Assembly: GCA_964562175.1 (NCBI GenBank)
Contig: CAZLRV010000004.1
Coordinates: 1-64,000, forward strand
From: CAZCJU01 sp964562175
GTDB lineage: Bacteria > Bacillota > Clostridia > Oscillospirales > CAG-272
Direction: 5' to 3'
Length of the DNA: 64,000 nucleotides
In this document: one piece after another, positions 8,588 through 16,668 of the stretch
How positions within the stretch are numbered: the first letter of the stretch is position 1
Layout: the number at the start of each line of letters is the position of its first letter
Program-made: the position numbers and the translations under genes
The notes under the pieces: model-generated
What the model saw: only the letters and a program-made list of their open reading frames with translations
What the model was told of the DNA's origin: nothing
Databases searched by the model: none

Positions 8588-8860
8588 ATGAAGAAGATTC
8601 TTGCAGTTCTTATGGCTGCTGCNNNNNNNNNNNNNNNNNNNNNNNNNNNNNNNNNNNNNNNNNNNNNNNNNNNNNNNNNNNNNNNNNNNNNNNNNNNNNN
8701 NNNNNNNNNNNNNNNNNNNNNNGACGAAGCAACCGATAAGGCTACCGAAGCTGTTACCGAAGCCGCTAAGAATACTGAAGAGGCTGAGGCTACCGACGCC
8801 GCTACAGATGCTGCTACCGAAGCTGCTACAGAGGCTGCTACCGAAGCTGCTGCTGAATAA
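8588..8860 (+). CDS. Secreted Thr-Glu-Ala repeat protein, interrupted by an assembly gap
   Basis: The first 11 codons (MKKILAVLMAA) look like the start of a signal peptide or lipoprotein signal. A run of 100 N follows, then 45 codons rich in Ala, Thr and Glu ending in repeats of ATEA. The frame joining the two ends cannot be proven across the gap. Low-complexity TEA tails of this kind are common in clostridial secreted proteins, perhaps as wall-spanning linkers. The near-identical 12-bp DNA repeats may be why the assembly broke here. Upstream are AAAGGAAG, a TATAAT at 8549-8554 and two copies of TTTCACATAG (8522, 8533). Confidence 0.55.
   Translation: MKKILAVLMAAXXXXXXXXXXXXXXXXXXXXXXXXXXXXXXXXXXDEATDKATEAVTEAAKNTEEAEATDAATDAATEAATEAATEAAAE
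8623..8722. other. Assembly gap (100 N)
   Basis: Exactly 100 ambiguous bases, the usual placeholder for a scaffold join of unknown length. The size and content of the real sequence are unknown. Confidence 0.98.
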
Positions 8861-8924
8861 GCATCGAAATATTGTTAGTATAGTACATATCTAAAGAATT
8901 TATTATTCATAAGATGCTATCTAA

Positions 8925-8975
8925 GCTGCTGCAACCGAGGCTGTTGCCGAAGCTGCCGTTGCTGCTGGTTTATAA
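8925..8975 (+). pseudogene. Detached copy of the TEA-repeat gene end
   Basis: An in-frame stretch reading AAATEAVAEAAVAAGL and then TAA lies 64 bp after the preceding stop. It has no start codon or ribosome site and is preceded by TAA. The composition matches the tail of the gene at 8588-8860. It looks like an older or duplicated 3' end, and the terminator follows it rather than the current stop. Confidence 0.5.
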
Positions 8976-9011
8976 GCAAAGCGCCGTTTGAAAAAACGGC
9001 GTTTTGCTTTT
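8976..9011 (+). terminator. Rho-independent terminator
   Basis: GCAAAGCGCCGTTT pairs with AAACGGCGTTTTGC around GAAA, followed by TTTT. It ends the TEA-repeat transcript. Confidence 0.85.
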
Positions 9012-9034
9012 GCCCGAAAATGCGTATAAAAATC

Positions 9035-9060
9035 ATCCCGATGGCTTATGCCATCGGGAT
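9035..9060 (-). terminator. Terminator of the dockerin gene pair
   Basis: ATCCCGATGGC pairs with GCCATCGGGAT around TTAT. On the minus strand it is followed by GATTTTTA and lies 26 bp after the last dockerin gene. Confidence 0.75.
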
Positions 9061-9085
9061 AACCGTTTTATTTGATTATTTTATT

Positions 9086-10114
9086 TCAGCCCGTATATCT
9101 GAACGCATACATAAAGTTGCTTATCGTTTCCGCAAAGGGCTGTCCGGAAACATTCACCGCAGTGATGTAGGGGTTCTTCGTGTTGTACTCTGCCTTGGAG
9201 GGACCGCAGCTGTAGCCCTGCGAGTTGTTGCCCGTTTCATTTGAGCAACGTATACGGTTTTGAGTACCCATATCGTAACGGAAATATATATCGTCCTTGT
9301 ACTTACCGGCGCAGATAAATACGTGACTTGGGTATTCCGTGTGAGATTGAGAAGTATATGCGGGATTTACAAACACGATATCGCCCGCCTTAAGGTCTGC
9401 CTGATTTGTTATCTTTGTCCAACCCCATTGAGGAAGCATATGAACGAGGTCGTGCGATTTATCGGGATAGGAATATACGAACATTCCTTGATCTGTCGGC
9501 TGATTTGTAAAGCCGCTGTTGTAAAGCACCCAGCCGACGAATCTGTCACAGCTTACGACCTTTTCACTACTGTCTATTGCGGGGTTCTTTGCCGAGCTTC
9601 CGTAAGAGAAGTTATTGGTCTTGCAATAATCGGCTATCGACTTCGCTTGCGCCAAGAATTTGGAAACAAATTCGCTGTTCTCGGAATATGCGAGCTTGCC
9701 GTTCTTTGCGTAAAGAGCGTAGCCGAGCATACCCGTTTTTGAGGTCGTGTTTTTTGCCACGGAATAGTTGTGGTAGGTGGCTATCTGCAATCCCGAGCTT
9801 GAGCCTGCCTTGAGGTAATATGTTTCCTCACGCTCATGTCCCATCACCTCACTGAAAATAGCTGAAATATCCGCATCGTCAACTACATTATCGTAGTTTA
9901 CGTCCGCACCTGCGGGAATCGTTGCGGATTGACAGTAAAGCATGGCATCGAGTGCAAGCACGTCCTTTATGGATATGACACCGTCACCGTCTATATCACC
10001 CGTGCGGGAATCGACATATGCGGCGTTTGCCGAGAAAATGGCACCTGCGGTCAAGACGATCGCACAGCCCAACGAAATGAGTCGGGCAATTCGTCCGAAT
10101 TTACGTTTTTTCAT
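9086..10114 (-). CDS. Secreted dockerin protein with NlpC/P60-like cysteine peptidase domain (second of pair)
   Basis: A 342-residue secreted protein. A signal peptide ends near ANAAY (residues 30-34). A type I dockerin-like module follows at about 38-95, with two calcium loops: GDIDGDGVISIKDVLALDA and ADVNYDNVVDDADI. The C-terminal half has the features of an NlpC/P60-type amidase or peptidase: a candidate Cys in SCDRFVGWVLY, the GDIVFVNP strand and a His in PSHVFICAGK. It probably cleaves peptidoglycan peptides or another exported peptide substrate while docked on a cohesin; no cohesin is visible here. It lies 23 bp downstream of a paralogue with the same layout. The domain call on the catalytic half rests on motifs only. 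Confidence 0.75.
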   Translation of the reverse strand: MKKRKFGRIARLISLGCAIVLTAGAIFSANAAYVDSRTGDIDGDGVISIKDVLALDAMLYCQSATIPAGADVNYDNVVDDADISAIFSEVMGHEREETYYLKAGSSSGLQIATYHNYSVAKNTTSKTGMLGYALYAKNGKLAYSENSEFVSKFLAQAKSIADYCKTNNFSYGSSAKNPAIDSSEKVVSCDRFVGWVLYNSGFTNQPTDQGMFVYSYPDKSHDLVHMLPQWGWTKITNQADLKAGDIVFVNPAYTSQSHTEYPSHVFICAGKYKDDIYFRYDMGTQNRIRCSNETGNNSQGYSCGPSKAEYNTKNPYITAVNVSGQPFAETISNFMYAFRYTG

Positions 10115-10137
10115 TTTAGTTTCTCCGAATATTCTGA

Positions 10138-11091
10138 TTATACCGGTCTGTATGCATACATGAACTCGCTTATACCCTCAACGAACGGCTGACCGGATGT
10201 GAACGTGAGGTACGGGTTTTTGGTGGCATAATTTGAGTAGCTTGACGTACAGCGTATACGATATACCGAACCGGCATCGTATCTGTAGTACGAACCGTTT
10301 GACTGCTTGCCCGCATATATAAATGTATGGAACGGATATGTCGTGCCGTTTGGCTTGGTGAATATTATATCACCCGGCTCAAGTGCGTCAATGCTCTCTA
10401 TCTTCTTGAAATTGTGGGATATACACCATGAAACGAGTGAGTTCCACGACGACAGGGGATTTGATACCACAAGTCCCTGAGTCTGCGGCTGATCGGTGTA
10501 GCCGCATTCGTAAAGGACCCAACCGACAAATCTGTCACAGCTTACTTTTTTGGCGTCGCAGTTCATTGCGGGGTTGTAAGGAGCATCACCGTAGGAAAAT
10601 TCCTCGGCTCTGATCTTGTCGGCGATTTTTTTCGCGTTCCACAGTATCTTTTGCTGTAGAGGCGTTACCTCTGAATATGCGAGCTTACCCGCCTCGTTAT
10701 ACAGTGCGTAGCCGCACATATAACGTGAGCTTGCGGTGTTTTTACCCACGTCGTAATTGCTGTATGTAACATAGGTATTTCCGTCACCGCCCTTCAGGTA
10801 GTACTGCTTGTTATCCTTTTCACCCTTTACTACCTTCATGATCTGCACTATATCACTTTCGTCAAGCTTGCCGTCACAGTTTGCATCTGCCGAATCACCG
10901 ACGCTCGATGTAAAACCGTTAAGATAAGCATCAAGTGCCAAAACGTCTTTTATACTGATGACACCGTCGCCGTCGACATCGCCGCTTTTAGCATCCACAT
11001 ATGCGGAATTTATCGATGTCATTGCCGCAGTCATTGCCAGACAGCAACACAGCCCGACACATCTGCAGATCAGACGACTTTTTCTCTTCAC
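10138..11091 (-). CDS. Secreted dockerin protein with NlpC/P60-like cysteine peptidase domain (first of pair)
   Basis: A 317-residue paralogue of the following gene with the same order: signal peptide, dockerin-like module (loops GDVDGDGVISIKDVLALDA and ADANCDGKLDESDI), then a cysteine-peptidase-like domain with SCDRFVGWVLYECG, GDIIFTKP and HTFIYAGK. The GTG at 11091 is chosen because AGGAGGTGAC sits just upstream; in-frame TTG codons further up lie in the promoter. The pair forms an operon read from the promoter at 11128-11157. Confidence 0.75.
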   Translation of the reverse strand: MKRKSRLICRCVGLCCCLAMTAAMTSINSAYVDAKSGDVDGDGVISIKDVLALDAYLNGFTSSVGDSADANCDGKLDESDIVQIMKVVKGEKDNKQYYLKGGDGNTYVTYSNYDVGKNTASSRYMCGYALYNEAGKLAYSEVTPLQQKILWNAKKIADKIRAEEFSYGDAPYNPAMNCDAKKVSCDRFVGWVLYECGYTDQPQTQGLVVSNPLSSWNSLVSWCISHNFKKIESIDALEPGDIIFTKPNGTTYPFHTFIYAGKQSNGSYYRYDAGSVYRIRCTSSYSNYATKNPYLTFTSGQPFVEGISEFMYAYRPV

Positions 11092-11127
11092 AAAGTCACC
11101 TCCTATTAAAATAAACATATTACTTAA

Positions 11128-11157
11128 ATAATAGCATATATAGCACCAAAAAGTCAA
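11128..11157 (-). promoter_or_regulatory. Promoter of the dockerin gene pair
   Basis: On the minus strand, TTGACT (11157-11152), 18 bp, then TATTAT (11133-11128). The remaining roughly 165 bp up to the rpsU promoter hold nothing I can identify. Confidence 0.6.
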
Positions 11158-11324
11158 TAGGATAAAGCGCTTAAAAATAAATTCGTGGGAAGTGCCAAAA
11201 AAAGCATATCATTATTGTGCATAATCACAAAATCAATTTCGCTTGAAAAATAATAAACTCACGTGCGAAAGTGCTTGAGCGTGAAAAAAAATTTCGAAAA
11301 AACAAAAAAATAATGTAATACTAC

Positions 11325-11353
11325 TTGACAATGAAAGAAAAATAATGTATAAT
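11325..11353 (+). promoter_or_regulatory. Consensus promoter of rpsU
   Basis: TTGACA (11325-11330), 17 bp, TATAAT (11348-11353); a perfect match, as expected for a ribosomal protein gene. Confidence 0.9.
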
Positions 11354-11392
11354 ATCAAATAACATTGTTGGAATGCGAAGGGGGGGATTTAA

Positions 11393-11569
11393 ATGGCAGA
11401 GATCAGAGTAAAAGAAAATGAAAGCTTGGATAGTGCGCTTCGCAGATTTAAAAGACAGTGTGCCCGTTCCGGTGTTCTTACAGAGCTTCGCAAAAGGGAG
11501 CATTATGAAAAACCCAGCGTAAAGCGTAAGAAGAAATCCGAAGCTGCAAGAAAACGTAAGTACAAGTAA
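11393..11569 (+). CDS. rpsU: 30S ribosomal protein bS21
   Basis: A 58-residue basic protein starting MAEIRVKENESLDSALRRFK, the hallmark of bS21, with ARSGVLTELRKREHYEKPS in the middle and a Lys/Arg-rich tail. The length is normal for the family. It joins the 30S subunit near the anti-Shine-Dalgarno region and helps initiation. The ribosome site is an unbroken G tract (GGGGGGA) six bases before the ATG. A perfect promoter precedes it and a hairpin separates it from mtaB. Confidence 0.97.
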   Translation: MAEIRVKENESLDSALRRFKRQCARSGVLTELRKREHYEKPSVKRKKKSEAARKRKYK

Positions 11570-11580
11570 TAACTTGGCTG

Positions 11581-11613
11581 ACGGCACCGTATCACCGGTG
11601 CCGTTTCGTTTTA
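11581..11613 (+). terminator. Terminator or attenuator between rpsU and mtaB
   Basis: ACGGCACCG pairs with CGGTGCCGT around TATCAC, followed by a T-rich tract. No clear promoter lies between it and mtaB, so partial read-through is likely. Confidence 0.75.
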
Positions 11614-11642
11614 TCATAGTTTTTTACCGTGGAGAAAAAGTG

Positions 11643-12953
11643 ATGAAGAAGATGAGTGCCGCAATATACACCCTCGGCTGTCGTGTAAATCAGTACGAGA
11701 GCAACGCATTGAGTGCCGAGCTTGAAAAAGTCGGTTTTGAAATGCGTGATTTTTCGGAAAAGTGTGATATTTATATAGTAAACACCTGTACAGTTACCTC
11801 GGAGGCCGACAGAAAAGCAAGGCAGATAATAAGACGCGGGTTAAAAAATAACCCCGACGGTCATGTCATAGTCTGTGGATGCTTTGCTCAAACTCAGCCG
11901 CAGGAGGTTGCAAAATGCGGAAATATATCGTACATATGCGGCACACGAAACAAGCTTACAGTCGTTGAGCGAGCTATTGAACTTGCGCGCGGTAAGGAGA
12001 TAAACGAAATAAACGTGCCGGATGTGAATACGCTCGGCTATGAAAAAATGCGTGACGTGCAAACGGGCAGAACACGCGCATTTATCAAGATACAGGACGG
12101 ATGCGACAACAGATGTACATACTGTGCCATACCGTATGCACGAGGACGCACCTGCTCACGCCCGAGTCGGGAGATAATCGACGAGGCACGCCGTCTTGCC
12201 GATATCGGCTTTACCGAGGTGGTATGCACGGGTATTGAGACCTCCGCATTCGGCAGAGATACGGGCGAGAGGCTTGCCGATCTGTTAGCTGAAATATCGA
12301 ATATCGACGGTATATGCCGCATAAGGCTCGGTTCGCTCGACCCTTCGTTTTTACGTGAGGATGTGGCGAAAGAGCTGTTTGAAATACCGAAATTTATGCC
12401 TCATATCCACTTATCGATACAGAGCGGCTCGGACAGAATACTTTCGTTGATGAAACGCCCGTACAACAGTGACATATTACGCAGAAATATGGCATCAATG
12501 CTCAAGCTTCGCCCCGATGTGAGATTTTCAGCTGATTTTATAGTCGGCTTTCCGAGTGAGACGGAGGACGATTTCGAGGATTCCGTTGCGATAATGCGTG
12601 AGCATCCCTTCGTACACGCACACGTGTTTTCATATTCGAAACGCAAGGGCACGCCTGCGGCGGAAATGAGCGGTCAGATAAGCGAGGAAATAAAAGCGGA
12701 ACGCTCGGCACGCTTTATCCGAGAGGAAAAAGAAATATTGCAACGTCATGCCGAGAAAGTTATCAAAGACGGAAAAAAAGCCACGGTGCTGTTTGAAAGC
12801 ACCGACGGCGATAATATATTCGGTCATACGGAGGATTTTTTCGAAGTCGGCGTGCCTGTAGGACAAGCGGTAAGCGGTGAATACAAAAAAGTATTGCTTA
12901 CGGGCTACGAGAACGGACGACTTCTCGGTGTTGTTGCGGAGGATGAGCGGTGA
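11643..12953 (+). CDS. mtaB: tRNA t6A37 methylthiotransferase MtaB
   Basis: A 436-residue methylthiotransferase. The N-terminal UPF0004 domain opens with YTLGCRVNQYESNA and carries cluster cysteines in IVNTCTVTSEAD and VCGCFAQTQ. The radical SAM CxxxCxxC is CDNRCTYC near residue 160, and a TRAM-type domain closes the protein. MtaB converts t6A37 to ms2t6A37 in ANN-decoding tRNAs, using two 4Fe-4S clusters. The t6A ligase gene tsaD is also in this window. The ATG at 11643 has GGAG upstream. It overlaps the next gene by 4 bp, so coupling is likely. Confidence 0.93.
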   Translation: MKKMSAAIYTLGCRVNQYESNALSAELEKVGFEMRDFSEKCDIYIVNTCTVTSEADRKARQIIRRGLKNNPDGHVIVCGCFAQTQPQEVAKCGNISYICGTRNKLTVVERAIELARGKEINEINVPDVNTLGYEKMRDVQTGRTRAFIKIQDGCDNRCTYCAIPYARGRTCSRPSREIIDEARRLADIGFTEVVCTGIETSAFGRDTGERLADLLAEISNIDGICRIRLGSLDPSFLREDVAKELFEIPKFMPHIHLSIQSGSDRILSLMKRPYNSDILRRNMASMLKLRPDVRFSADFIVGFPSETEDDFEDSVAIMREHPFVHAHVFSYSKRKGTPAAEMSGQISEEIKAERSARFIREEKEILQRHAEKVIKDGKKATVLFESTDGDNIFGHTEDFFEVGVPVGQAVSGEYKKVLLTGYENGRLLGVVAEDER

Positions 12954-13909
12954 GAGAGCTGAAGATAGGAAAAAACGATGCCGGACAAAGGCTTGATAAG
13001 TTTTTGATGAAAGCATTCCCGACCATGCCGACCTCGTTTATGTACAAAGCGATACGAACTAAGAAGATCAAGCTTGAGAGAAAAAGAACTTCACCCGACG
13101 AAATACTAAATGAGGGTGCAACTGTTCAATGCTTCATCCCCGAAGAGTTTTTCATGACTCTTGACGGCGAAAAAAACGCATTTATATCGCTTACCCCGCA
13201 TCTTAACGTGGTGTACGAGGATGATAATATACTTATTGCGGACAAGCCCGTCGGAATGCTGTCGCATTCGGACGATGCAAAGGACGGCGGCACACTTATC
13301 GATAACATAAAAGCGTATTTGTATCGAAAGGGAGAATATGACCCGGAAAGTGAGCTTTCATTTGCCCCCGCACTTTGCAACAGGATCGACCGAAATACGT
13401 GCGGACTTGTAATAGCGGCAAAAAATGCCGAGGCTCTGCGGTGCATGAACGAGCAGATAAAAAAGAGAAGCGTAAAAAAGTTTTATATTTGCGCCGTACA
13501 CGGTGTAATGAAGCAAAAGGAGCAGACTCTCACGGCATACTTAAAAAAGGACAGCAAGAAAAATACCGTTTGCGTCTATTCGGAGCCGGCACAGGACAGA
13601 ATGAAAATAGTTACAAAGTATAAACTTCTTTCCCAAAAGAAAGATACTGCCCTGCTTGAAATAGAATTGATAACGGGAAAGACCCATCAAATACGCTCAC
13701 ACATGGCATATATCGGTCATCCGTTGCTCGGTGAGGGTAAATACGGTGTAAATCGGGACGATAAGAAAAAAGGCTTCCGACATCAAGCGCTTTACTCATA
13801 CAGAATAGTTTTCGATTTTGAGTGCGAGGGCTATTTGGGTTATCTTGCGGGAAAGCAAATTTGTGCGGATAAAGACAATATATGGTTTATGAGGAATTTC
13901 GGATTATGA
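12950..13909 (+). CDS. RluA-family pseudouridine synthase
   Basis: A 319-residue protein with an N-terminal S4 RNA-binding domain (GQRLDKFLMKAFP) and a catalytic RluA domain. The catalytic Asp lies in RIDRNTCGLVIAAKN near residue 147, and ITGKTHQIRSHMAYIGHPLLG near residue 245 is also diagnostic. It isomerises uridine in 23S rRNA or tRNA; the exact site cannot be read from sequence. Translation starts at a GTG overlapping the mtaB stop (GTGA), with GGAGG seven bases before it. It overlaps lnt by 4 bp. Confidence 0.92.
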   Translation: MRELKIGKNDAGQRLDKFLMKAFPTMPTSFMYKAIRTKKIKLERKRTSPDEILNEGATVQCFIPEEFFMTLDGEKNAFISLTPHLNVVYEDDNILIADKPVGMLSHSDDAKDGGTLIDNIKAYLYRKGEYDPESELSFAPALCNRIDRNTCGLVIAAKNAEALRCMNEQIKKRSVKKFYICAVHGVMKQKEQTLTAYLKKDSKKNTVCVYSEPAQDRMKIVTKYKLLSQKKDTALLEIELITGKTHQIRSHMAYIGHPLLGEGKYGVNRDDKKKGFRHQALYSYRIVFDFECEGYLGYLAGKQICADKDNIWFMRNFGL

Positions 13910-15540
13910 AAATGGGGCGTTTTCTGCTTACGGTGCTTCCCGCATTCGTTACGGGAATGCTTTATACATATTATGATTTCGGTATACTTGCATGGATAAG
14001 CCTCAGCCCTTACTTTTATCTGATCATCAAAAGAAGTGCGGATGAGACGGTAAAGCCGAGACGACTTTATCTGACGGGCTTGCTGTTTTCCTTTGTCTAT
14101 TATTCATCCGTGTTTTATTGGTTTACCTACCAATATCCGCTCGATTTCATGGGCTTTTCAAAGGCGATGTCAATAGCATACGTCTGCCTTGCGTGGTTCG
14201 GGCTTTCGTTGCTCTATTCGCTTACGCTTGCCCTTTTACCGTATGCAACGTGCAGGGTATCGAGAACGAAGCTCTTCGGAAAAGCTCCGTATCTGTTGCC
14301 GGTTTTCATCGCTTTATTTCAAAGCCTCGTCGAATGGATGCATACGAAAACATTTTTGGGCGTTCCGTGGTGCAGACTTGCACTGACACAGCAAACGATA
14401 TTGCCGAATATTCAAATAGCTTCCGTTTTAAGCTCGTATTTTGTCACATTTCTCATAGTCTGCGTGAATGCATATCTCGCATACGCCTTTTATGTGTATA
14501 AAAAGGCAGACAAGGCGGCTCTGAAAAAGACCGCCGTGCCATGCCTTGCCGCATTGCTTATATTTGTCGCAAATTATATTTTCGGCACTGTATCAATGGT
14601 GCTTGACGAGAAGGGTGAAAGCGATGAATATGTTGCGGTCTGCGCAACTCAGGGCAACATGCTTTCACAAGAGAAGTGGAGCAACGGAGGACTGCAAAGT
14701 GCGGTGGATAAATATACCGCACTGACGGAACAGGCGCTCGGAGAGGGAGCGGAGATAATCGTATTTCCCGAAACGGCACTCGCCGTCGATCTGCGTGAAT
14801 ATACCGGACTTGCCGAAAGCCTTGCTACTCTTGCCGAAGAAAACAACTGCACGCTTATTGTCGGCGCGTTCGATTCGGAGGGAGAGGAAAGCTATAATGC
14901 GATATATACGTTTCATCCCGACGGCTCGCTTGCGGAGAATACGTATAAAAAACGTCATTTGGTGCCGTTTGGCGAGTATCTGCCGGCGAAAAATGTATTT
15001 TGCACGCTGTTTCCGTTTCTTGACGAGTTGAATTTATTTGAGGATGAGCTGACAGCCGGAGCAAACAGCGAAAATGCCGAAACCGAATACGGAGAAATAG
15101 GTTTTTTGATATGCTTTGACTCCGTATACGAGGAGCTTGCACTTGAAAGCGTAGCCGACGGTGCGGAGCTGCTTGCCGTATCGACAAACGATTCTTGGTT
15201 TTTGGACTCGTCTGCGATATTCGAGCATAACGGACAATCGGTCTTGCGTGCCGTCGAAACGAGGCGTTATGTAGTGCGTGCCGCAAATACCGGCATGAGC
15301 AGTATCATCACACCGAGGGGCGAGATAACCAAAAGCCTACAGCCGCTTTGCGAGGGGCAGATAACCGACCTTGTTGTTTTCCGAGATGATATGACCTTTT
15401 ACGCAAAATGTCCGAGCCTTTTCATCGTAATCTGCCATATTTTCGTGTACGGCTGCCTATTTGCACCTTTGATTGAAAAAATAATTTGTAAAATTGCGGG
15501 AAAAATGCAAAAAAGACTTGCAAAGAACAAAAAAATGTAG
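13906..15540 (+). CDS. lnt: Apolipoprotein N-acyltransferase
   Basis: A 544-residue protein with about seven membrane helices in the first 230 residues and a nitrilase domain after that. The nitrilase-type catalytic triad is intact: Glu289 in VFPETAL, Lys349 in YKKRHLVPFGEYLP and Cys403 in GFLICFDSVYEE. Lnt adds the third acyl chain to the N-terminal cysteine of lipoproteins at the outer membrane face. It is best known from Gram-negative and high-GC Gram-positive bacteria, so its presence in a clostridium is notable. The ATG at 13906 overlaps the preceding TGA. The upp promoter lies at its 3' end. Confidence 0.88.
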   Translation: MKMGRFLLTVLPAFVTGMLYTYYDFGILAWISLSPYFYLIIKRSADETVKPRRLYLTGLLFSFVYYSSVFYWFTYQYPLDFMGFSKAMSIAYVCLAWFGLSLLYSLTLALLPYATCRVSRTKLFGKAPYLLPVFIALFQSLVEWMHTKTFLGVPWCRLALTQQTILPNIQIASVLSSYFVTFLIVCVNAYLAYAFYVYKKADKAALKKTAVPCLAALLIFVANYIFGTVSMVLDEKGESDEYVAVCATQGNMLSQEKWSNGGLQSAVDKYTALTEQALGEGAEIIVFPETALAVDLREYTGLAESLATLAEENNCTLIVGAFDSEGEESYNAIYTFHPDGSLAENTYKKRHLVPFGEYLPAKNVFCTLFPFLDELNLFEDELTAGANSENAETEYGEIGFLICFDSVYEELALESVADGAELLAVSTNDSWFLDSSAIFEHNGQSVLRAVETRRYVVRAANTGMSSIITPRGEITKSLQPLCEGQITDLVVFRDDMTFYAKCPSLFIVICHIFVYGCLFAPLIEKIICKIAGKMQKRLAKNKKM

Positions 15541-15546
15541 TATACT
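15518..15546 (+). promoter_or_regulatory. Promoter of upp
   Basis: TTGCAA (15518-15523), 17 bp, TATACT (15541-15546). The -35 and spacer lie inside the last codons of lnt. Confidence 0.75.
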
Positions 15547-15577
15547 GTTGTAGAATAAAAGAAGGGAAGTGCTTTAA

Positions 15578-16207
15578 ATGAGTACATTGCACGTAATAGA
15601 TCACCCGCTGATACAGCATAAGCTGACGATAATGCGTCAAAAGGAAACGGGTTCAAAGGATTTTCGCGAGTTGCTTGAGGAAATAGCAATGCTCGTCGGA
15701 TACGAGATAACCAGAGATCTGCCGCTTGAGGAGGTCGAGATAGAAACGCCCGTCGCAAAAGCAAGGGCTAATGTGATCTCGGGTAAAAAACTGGCGATAG
15801 TTCCCATACTTCGTGCAGGTCTAGGAATGGTGGACGGTCTGCTTTCGCTTGTACCCGTGGCAAAGGTCGGACATATCGGACTTTACCGTGACCCCGAAAC
15901 ACTCAAGCCTGTTGAGTATTATTGCAAGCTGCCTACGGATATAGAGGAGAGAATAGTTATAGTTGTTGACCCGATGCTCGCAACGGGCGGCTCATCTGCG
16001 GATGCGATAGATATGCTTAAGGCAAGAGGCTGTAAGAATATCAGACTTATGTGTCTCATCGGCGCTCCCGAGGGAGTTGAGGCAGTTCAAAAGCGTCATC
16101 CCGACGTTGATATATATCTTGCGGGACTTGACGATCATCTTAATTCGCACGCATATATAGTACCCGGCTTGGGTGATGCGGGCGACAGGCTGTTCGGCAC
16201 AAAATAA
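15578..16207 (+). CDS. upp: Uracil phosphoribosyltransferase
   Basis: A 209-residue type I phosphoribosyltransferase of normal length. The PRPP-binding loop is VVDPMLATGGSS near residue 130, the PILRAGLGMVDGL segment near residue 72 is conserved, and the uracil-binding C-terminus reads YIVPGLGDAGDRLFGTK. It salvages uracil to UMP with PRPP in the cytoplasm. It has its own promoter and appears monocistronic. Confidence 0.97.
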   Translation: MSTLHVIDHPLIQHKLTIMRQKETGSKDFRELLEEIAMLVGYEITRDLPLEEVEIETPVAKARANVISGKKLAIVPILRAGLGMVDGLLSLVPVAKVGHIGLYRDPETLKPVEYYCKLPTDIEERIVIVVDPMLATGGSSADAIDMLKARGCKNIRLMCLIGAPEGVEAVQKRHPDVDIYLAGLDDHLNSHAYIVPGLGDAGDRLFGTK

Positions 16208-16220
16208 CTTGAATAATAAG

Positions 16221-16256
16221 AACAAAATGTTAAAATAATAATAATTTTGTTTTCTT
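16221..16256 (+). terminator. Weak AT-rich terminator after upp
   Basis: AACAAAAT (16221-16228) pairs with ATTTTGTT (16244-16251), followed by T-rich sequence. The stem is almost all A-T, so strength is doubtful. Confidence 0.4.
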
Positions 16257-16260
16257 ACTA

Positions 16261-16289
16261 TTGCATTTTCGGATTCTTTATGATACAAT
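16261..16289 (+). promoter_or_regulatory. Promoter of rpmB
   Basis: TTGCAT (16261-16266), 17 bp, TACAAT (16284-16289). It leaves a leader of about 95 nt, containing a short stem (CCGT...ACGG at roughly 16302-16332) of unknown role. Confidence 0.7.
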
Positions 16290-16388
16290 AACATAGTATA
16301 CTGCCGTATGCGATAGGTAAAAACGCACGGCGGAAAATAAGAATCGTAACAAATGCTTATAAAGCACTTAAATCGGGAGGTGTAGGAA

Positions 16389-16577
16389 ATGGCAAAATGC
16401 AGTATATGCGGAAAAGGCGTTGCTTTCGGTCACAATGTATCGCACTCCAACCGCAAGACCAACAGAACCTGGAAGGCTAACATAAGAAAAGTAAAGGCAA
16501 CTGTAAACGGCACGCCGAAAACAGTTTGCGTTTGCTCTCGTTGCCTCCGTTCGGGAAAAGTCACAAGAGCTATATAA
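16389..16577 (+). CDS. rpmB: 50S ribosomal protein bL28
   Basis: A 62-residue protein beginning MAKCSICGKGVAFGHNVSHS, with a second pair in CVCSRC near residue 50. This is the zinc-binding four-cysteine form of bL28. The length and the RTWKANIRKVKA segment are typical. GGGAGGTG lies ten bases before the ATG. It is monocistronic, with a promoter and a strong terminator of its own. Confidence 0.97.
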   Translation: MAKCSICGKGVAFGHNVSHSNRKTNRTWKANIRKVKATVNGTPKTVCVCSRCLRSGKVTRAI

Positions 16578-16608
16578 ACTCGAAAAGACCGTATATCGGC
16601 TCGAAATA

Positions 16609-16645
16609 CAAAAACTACCTGCTCATGCAAGCGGGTAGTTTTTGT
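16609..16645 (+). terminator. Rho-independent terminator of rpmB
   Basis: AAAAACTACC pairs with GGGTAGTTTTT around a loop that includes TGCTCATGCAAGC, followed by further T. Confidence 0.88.
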
Positions 16646-16668
16646 TTAAAAAGAGAAAAGGAAGAAAA

